In this document: positions 5,023-8,578 of the stretch, one piece after another
Numbering within the stretch: position 1 is the stretch's first letter
Layout: every line of letters begins with the position of its first letter
NCBI GenBank assembly: GCA_030150425.1
Contig: JASLFY010000111.1
Coordinates: 1 to 8,578, forward strand
Reading direction: 5' to 3'
Length of the DNA stretch: 8,578 bases
Origin: Yimella sp.
GTDB lineage: Bacteria; Actinomycetota; Actinomycetes; Actinomycetales; Dermatophilaceae
Program-made: the position numbers and the translations under genes
Notes under the pieces: generated by a model
Databases searched by the model: none
Seen by the model: the letters and a program-made list of their open reading frames with translations, nothing else
What the model was told of the DNA's origin: nothing

Positions 5023-6629
5023 GTCGTCCCACCCCGACCGGACCGAAGGCCCTGGGTGACTTCACCGTCACGCCGCGCGTCCTGCTGATCACCGCCCTGG
5101 CCGCACCCGTGGGCGCGCTGGCGGCGGCGGCCGCGTGGGCGCTGCTGCGGCTCATCGCGCTGGTCACCAACCTCGTGTTCTACGGCGAACTCGCCACCGA
5201 TCTGCGCGCCCCCGGCGCGGTGGCCCACCCGTGGTGGCTGATCCTCGGTGCGCCCGTCGTCGGCGGGTTGGTCGTCGGTGTCATGGCCCGCTACGGGTCC
5301 GAGAAGATCCGCGGCCACGGCATGCCGGAGGCGATCGAGGCGATCCTCATCGGCGGCAGCCGGGTGCAACCCAAGGTCGCGGTGCTCAAGCCGGTGTCGG
5401 CGGCGGTCAGCATCGGCACCGGCGGACCGTTCGGCGCCGAGGGACCGATCATCATGACCGGTGGCGCGGTCGGATCGATCCTCGCCCAGCACCTCCACCT
5501 CACGGCCGACGAACGCAAGACGCTCCTGGTCTCGGGAGCCGCCGCCGGCATGGCGGCCACCTTCAACACGCCGCTGGCCGCGCTGCTGCTGGCCGTCGAA
5601 CTGCTGCTGTTCGAGTGGCGGGTCCGCAGCGCCGTGCCGGTCGCCGCCGCGGTCGTCGTCGCCACGCTCGCCCGAACCCCGATACTCGGCACGGCCGCGA
5701 TCTTCCCGGTGCACCCTACGGTCACCCACGTCGAAGCGCTGCCCACGGTGCTGGCGGTGCTGGTCGGGATCACCGGCGCGGCCCTGGCGTACGTCGCCAC
5801 CCGACTCGTCTACGCCGCGGAGGACACCTTCGGCCGGTTGCCGTTCCACTGGATGTGGTGGCCGGCGATCGGCGGCGCGATCATCGGCCTCGGCGGACTG
5901 GTCCAGCCGCGCGCGCTCGGCGTCGGTTACGACGTCATCGACGAATTGCTCACCGGACGCGCCACCACCGGCCTGATCGTCAGCATCCTGGTGGTCAAGA
6001 CCGCGATCTGGAGCCTGTCCCTCGGTTCGGGCACCTCCGGCGGCGTCCTCGCCCCGATCTTCATGATCGGCGGTGCGCTCGGCGCCCTGGAGGGCATGGC
6101 GCTGCCGCACGTCTTCGCCGGTTTCTGGGCGATGCTCGGGCTCGCCGCCGTCGTCGGCGGGGTGATGCGCTCCCCGCTGACCGGGGTCATCTTCACCCTG
6201 GAACTCACCCACGCCTGGGTCGCGCTGCTGCCGCTGATCGTCGTGTCGCTGACCGCGTACCTCATCTCGGCCCTCACGCTGCCCCGGTCGGTGCTCACCG
6301 AGAAGATCGCCCGGCGCGGGTTGCACCTCACCCGCGACTACACGACCGATCCGTTGGAGACCTTCCTCGCCGCTGACGTCGCCCGCCCGACGACGCAGGA
6401 CGTGGACGTGACGAACCTGCCGCACGTCCTCGACCGCGCGACGCTGCGCCACGTAGCGAACGAGATGGCGGCCGCCGGCGCCGACCACGTCGTAGTGGTC
6501 GACCGGACCGGTCGGACGATCGGCTCCATCGGCTACCCGGAGCTGATGACGGCGCGGCTGCACGACCTCACCGAGGACACCGAGCGCCGCCGCCACCTGA
6601 CGCTGCTCGGCGCGCGCCCGGCCGACTGA
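5019..6629 (+). CDS. ClC-family chloride channel/transporter with a C-terminal CBS-like segment
   Basis: A 536-residue membrane protein. About residues 20-435 are hydrophobic helices with ClC landmarks: GHGMPE at 99-104 (the G-x-G-x-P anion-binding loop, His at the second position), GAEGP at 139-143 with the gating glutamate Glu141, FNTPLA at 182-187, GGVLAP at 341-346 (equivalent of G-x-F-x-P), and SPLTGVIFTLELT at 385-397. Family members exchange Cl- for H+ or conduct Cl-, and serve in acid resistance and anion balance. The position of the E. coli proton glutamate (Glu203) is Leu195 and that of the central tyrosine (Tyr445) appears to be Leu426, so transport mode is open. Residues about 445-536 are cytosolic and contain one CBS-like unit (LRHVANEMAAAGADHVVVVD), not a clear pair. 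The ATG overlaps the marR stop by 4 bp, implying coupled translation. The stop abuts the opposite gene's stop. Confidence 0.93.
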   Translation: MSRPTPTGPKALGDFTVTPRVLLITALAAPVGALAAAAAWALLRLIALVTNLVFYGELATDLRAPGAVAHPWWLILGAPVVGGLVVGVMARYGSEKIRGHGMPEAIEAILIGGSRVQPKVAVLKPVSAAVSIGTGGPFGAEGPIIMTGGAVGSILAQHLHLTADERKTLLVSGAAAGMAATFNTPLAALLLAVELLLFEWRVRSAVPVAAAVVVATLARTPILGTAAIFPVHPTVTHVEALPTVLAVLVGITGAALAYVATRLVYAAEDTFGRLPFHWMWWPAIGGAIIGLGGLVQPRALGVGYDVIDELLTGRATTGLIVSILVVKTAIWSLSLGSGTSGGVLAPIFMIGGALGALEGMALPHVFAGFWAMLGLAAVVGGVMRSPLTGVIFTLELTHAWVALLPLIVVSLTAYLISALTLPRSVLTEKIARRGLHLTRDYTTDPLETFLAADVARPTTQDVDVTNLPHVLDRATLRHVANEMAAAGADHVVVVDRTGRTIGSIGYPELMTARLHDLTEDTERRRHLTLLGARPAD

Positions 6630-6638
6630 TCAGGCCTG
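6626..6638. other. Stop-to-stop junction built from overlapping palindromes
   Basis: CTGATCAG (6626-6633) and CAGGCCTG (6631-6638) are overlapping perfect 8-bp palindromes. TGATCA at 6627-6632 carries the ClC stop codon on the plus strand and the acyltransferase stop codon on the minus strand, back to back with no base between. No terminator is visible between the two converging genes. Confidence 0.85.
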
Positions 6639-8060
6639 CTGCGCCGCCTCGACCAGCAGCTGCAGTTCCTCGATCGCCCAGTCGCAGATCTGCTGCGGAT
6701 CGGCCACCAGGTCGGGGCAGGTCGTGATGCCGAGGTGCAGCTCGTCGCGGTAGCCGAGCAGGGTGATGTTGATCCCGAGCCCGTCGGCGACGACCGACAC
6801 CGGGTACATCGACTCGACCTCGGCGCCGGCGAGGTAGACCGTCTCGCTGCCGCCGGGCACGTTCGAGATCACCAGGTTGAACGGGCGTACGGTCCGGAAC
6901 AGGCCGCTCTCCCAGACGGCGCGGGCAGCGGTGCCGAGAATCACCGGTGGGGCGAACTCCAGCGCAGACATCAGGACCTTCGGCGACAGCGCCGCCCTCG
7001 ACTTCTTCGCCGACGAGGTGAACCGCTTGGACCGCCGCAGCCGTTGGGCCGGGACCTCCAGGTGGGTCGGCAGCACCGCGAGCAGGGCGGTGACGGCGTT
7101 GCCGCCGCGGCTGCGGTCGGCCGGCACGGCCACCGGCACCATAGCCACCAGCGGCTGCTGGGTCAGGCCGCCGTCCTCCAACAGCCAGCGGCGCATCGCG
7201 CCGGCCATGACCGCCATGACCACGTCGTTGACCGAACACTCGAACGCGTTCTTCACGGTGCGGATGTCGGCGAGCGACAGATCGGCCACGCCGACCCGAC
7301 GGCGCCGGGTGATGGCGGCGTTGAACGAGGTCGCCGGCGGGCGCAGCGAGCGCCCCTCCCCGACCGCGGGCGGAGCGTCGGACTCCTTGCGCCGCAACGG
7401 GTTTCGTACGGGGTTCGGGAAGGAGACCAGCCCGGCGAGCGGGTTGGAGGTGGCGAGCCCGGACACGATCGACCACGCGTTGCCGGGGCTCTTCACCAGC
7501 CCGATGGTCGAGCGCGCCAGCAGGTGCACCGCCGACGGCGGACGCGCCGGTTCGTACGGCACCCGCTCGACCCGTTCGACGTCCGGCGTCGGGTCGATCA
7601 GCGCCGACAGCACCTCCACCCCGGCGACCCCGTCGATCACGACGTGGTGGGTCTTGCTGAACACCGCGACCCGGCCACCCTCGAGACCGCTGATCAGGTA
7701 CGTCTCCCAGAGCGGGCGGTGCAGGTCCAGCGGCCGTTCGTGCAACCGGGCGACCAGGTCGAGCAGCTGCTGGCGCGTGCCCGGGGACGGCAGCGCGCTC
7801 TCACGCACGTGGTAGGTCAGGTCGAACCGGTCGTCGTCGACCCAGTACGGCCGGTCCACCCCGAACGGGACGTTCGCCAGCCGCTGCCGGAAGACCGGCA
7901 CCCGCGGGATCCGCTCGTCGATGAACGACCGCAGATGGCCCAGGTCGAACGGTTCGTCGACCTGCTCCGGGTTCAGGATCATCAGGTTGCTGATGTTGCC
8001 GGTCATCCGGTTGTTCTCGAGCCCCAGGAAGGCGGCGTCGAGCGACGACAGCTGCCTCAC
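6630..8060 (-). CDS. Wax ester synthase / diacylglycerol acyltransferase (WS/DGAT family)
   Basis: Enzymes of this family move an acyl group from acyl-CoA to a long-chain alcohol or diacylglycerol, making wax esters or triacylglycerol at the inner face of the membrane. The protein is 476 residues, the usual length. It opens with RQLSSLDAAFLGLE, typical of the family. The catalytic HHxxxDG motif is intact as HHVVIDG at 138-144 (His139 and Asp143 are the key residues), preceded by RPLWETYLI near 117-125. The C-terminal half has FNLVISNVPGG and a GLGINITLLGY segment, both family hallmarks. It is probably a peripheral or soluble protein; I see no clear transmembrane helix. The GTG start at 8060 overlaps the hydrolase stop (GTGA), so the two are co-translated. 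No strong ribosome binding site precedes it, as expected for coupling. Substrate preference cannot be told from sequence, and some members have weak or no lipid-synthetic activity. Confidence 0.93.
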   Translation of the reverse strand: MRQLSSLDAAFLGLENNRMTGNISNLMILNPEQVDEPFDLGHLRSFIDERIPRVPVFRQRLANVPFGVDRPYWVDDDRFDLTYHVRESALPSPGTRQQLLDLVARLHERPLDLHRPLWETYLISGLEGGRVAVFSKTHHVVIDGVAGVEVLSALIDPTPDVERVERVPYEPARPPSAVHLLARSTIGLVKSPGNAWSIVSGLATSNPLAGLVSFPNPVRNPLRRKESDAPPAVGEGRSLRPPATSFNAAITRRRRVGVADLSLADIRTVKNAFECSVNDVVMAVMAGAMRRWLLEDGGLTQQPLVAMVPVAVPADRSRGGNAVTALLAVLPTHLEVPAQRLRRSKRFTSSAKKSRAALSPKVLMSALEFAPPVILGTAARAVWESGLFRTVRPFNLVISNVPGGSETVYLAGAEVESMYPVSVVADGLGINITLLGYRDELHLGITTCPDLVADPQQICDWAIEELQLLVEAAQQA

Positions 8061-8578
8061 GACGCGGCCTTCACGCCGACGTCGGCGGCCCAGTCGCGGA
8101 TCGCGGCGATCGTACGGTCGGGGTGTTCGAGCATCGGCACGTGACCGGTGTCGTCCCACTCCAGATAGGTCCAACCGGGGTTGCCGAGTGCGGCCCAGCG
8201 GGCCGCCTGCACCGGGACCAACCGGTCCTGCACCCCGTTGACCAGCAGCACCGGCGCGGTGATCCGGTGGTAGCGCGCCATGACCTTCTCGTGGACGAAC
8301 AGTTCGTTGATCATCGTGCGCGCCGCGCGACCCAGCGCCCGGTTCATCTCGGGGAACCGGCGCCGCAGCCGGGTCAGCTCGACGTGCGCGGCGGTGAGGT
8401 CGCCGTTGCGTCGGTTCCAGTCGGCGAAGCACATCCGCAGCACCGACTCGACCTCGTCCTGCGCGGTGATCGGGCGCTTGCGGGCGCGGGCCACTCCCCC
8501 GCGTACGGCCGGGGTGAACAGGGTCCGGAAGGCGGCGATCTGCAGCCCCGGGTTGCGCCGGGGCGCGGGCATCGCCGG
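8057..8578 (-). CDS. Alpha/beta-fold hydrolase (partial, N-terminus beyond right edge)
   Basis: The reading frame is open through base 8578, so 173 C-terminal residues are visible. They carry the last two members of a hydrolase triad: Asp118 of the fragment in VNGVQDRLVP and His146 in DTGHVPMLEHPD. The cap-like helical region (about residues 30-100) precedes them. The nucleophile Ser in its G-x-S-x-G elbow, the oxyanion loop and the start must lie outside the window, so the Met at 8572 is internal. The TGA overlaps the GTG of the acyltransferase by 4 bp, so both come from one transcript. Such pairing suggests an esterase or lipase acting on acyl lipids made or remodelled by the acyltransferase, but the substrate is not shown by the sequence. 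Confidence 0.85.
   Translation of the reverse strand, partial: PAMPAPRRNPGLQIAAFRTLFTPAVRGGVARARKRPITAQDEVESVLRMCFADWNRRNGDLTAAHVELTRLRRRFPEMNRALGRAARTMINELFVHEKVMARYHRITAPVLLVNGVQDRLVPVQAARWAALGNPGWTYLEWDDTGHVPMLEHPDRTIAAIRDWAADVGVKAAS

Noticed and set aside
4440..6596. 718-codon open frame on the minus strand
   Set aside because: It is antisense to marR and clc, and its composition is Arg/Asp/Gly/His-rich without hydrophobic cores. A real gene here is very unlikely.
6735..8144. 469-codon open frame on the plus strand
   Set aside because: It is antisense to the WS/DGAT gene, which has an intact HHxxxDG motif and correct length.
8570..8572. ATG at 8572 as the true start of the hydrolase
   Set aside because: The frame stays open to the window edge and the fragment lacks the nucleophile elbow that must come earlier in the fold.

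Overview
This looks like ordinary chromosomal DNA from a high-GC actinobacterium. The support is the very GC-rich third codon positions on both strands, the neighbourhood (a wax ester/triacylglycerol synthase next to an alpha/beta hydrolase, PutA without a ribbon-helix-helix domain, a ~320-residue RelA/SpoT-domain protein), and the use of GTG and overlapping starts. The genus cannot be fixed from the window. Coding density is very high, no stretch over about 110 bases lacks a gene, and I see no tRNA, rRNA, insertion sequence, CRISPR array or prophage.

Layout. (1) 1-2118, minus: the first 706 residues of bifunctional proline dehydrogenase / P5C dehydrogenase (PutA), running off the left edge. 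(2) 2119-2209: a 91-bp divergent regulatory region with a perfect 6-bp-arm palindrome that fits a LysR-type T-N11-A box. (3) 2210-3121, plus: a LysR-family regulator, probably of putA. (4) 3152-4117, plus: a RelA/SpoT synthetase-fold protein 30 bp downstream of lysR. (5) 4127-4155: a hairpin shared by converging genes. (6) 4154-4438, minus: a 94-residue protein of unknown function. (7) 4439-4545: a second divergent region with an AT-rich, palindrome-dense island. (8) 4546-5022, plus: a MarR-family regulator. (9) 5019-6629, plus: a ClC-family chloride transporter, overlapping marR by 4 bp. (10) 6630-8060, minus: a wax ester synthase/diacylglycerol acyltransferase, whose stop abuts the ClC stop with no gap. 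(11) 8057-8578, minus: the C-terminal part of an alpha/beta hydrolase, overlapping the acyltransferase by 4 bp.

Functionally there are three modules. The first is proline-to-glutamate catabolism with a divergent regulator, possibly co-transcribed with an alarmone-synthetase-like gene. The second is a MarR/ClC operon whose start lies in a likely operator, opposite a small unknown protein. The third is a hydrolase/acyltransferase pair for storage or other neutral lipid metabolism.

I did not find a clearly novel multi-gene system. The points most worth checking are the Ser in place of the usual catalytic Glu in the RelA/SpoT protein, the ClC residues that depart from the classical Cl-/H+ exchanger, the two palindromic operators, and the zero-gap stop-to-stop junction.
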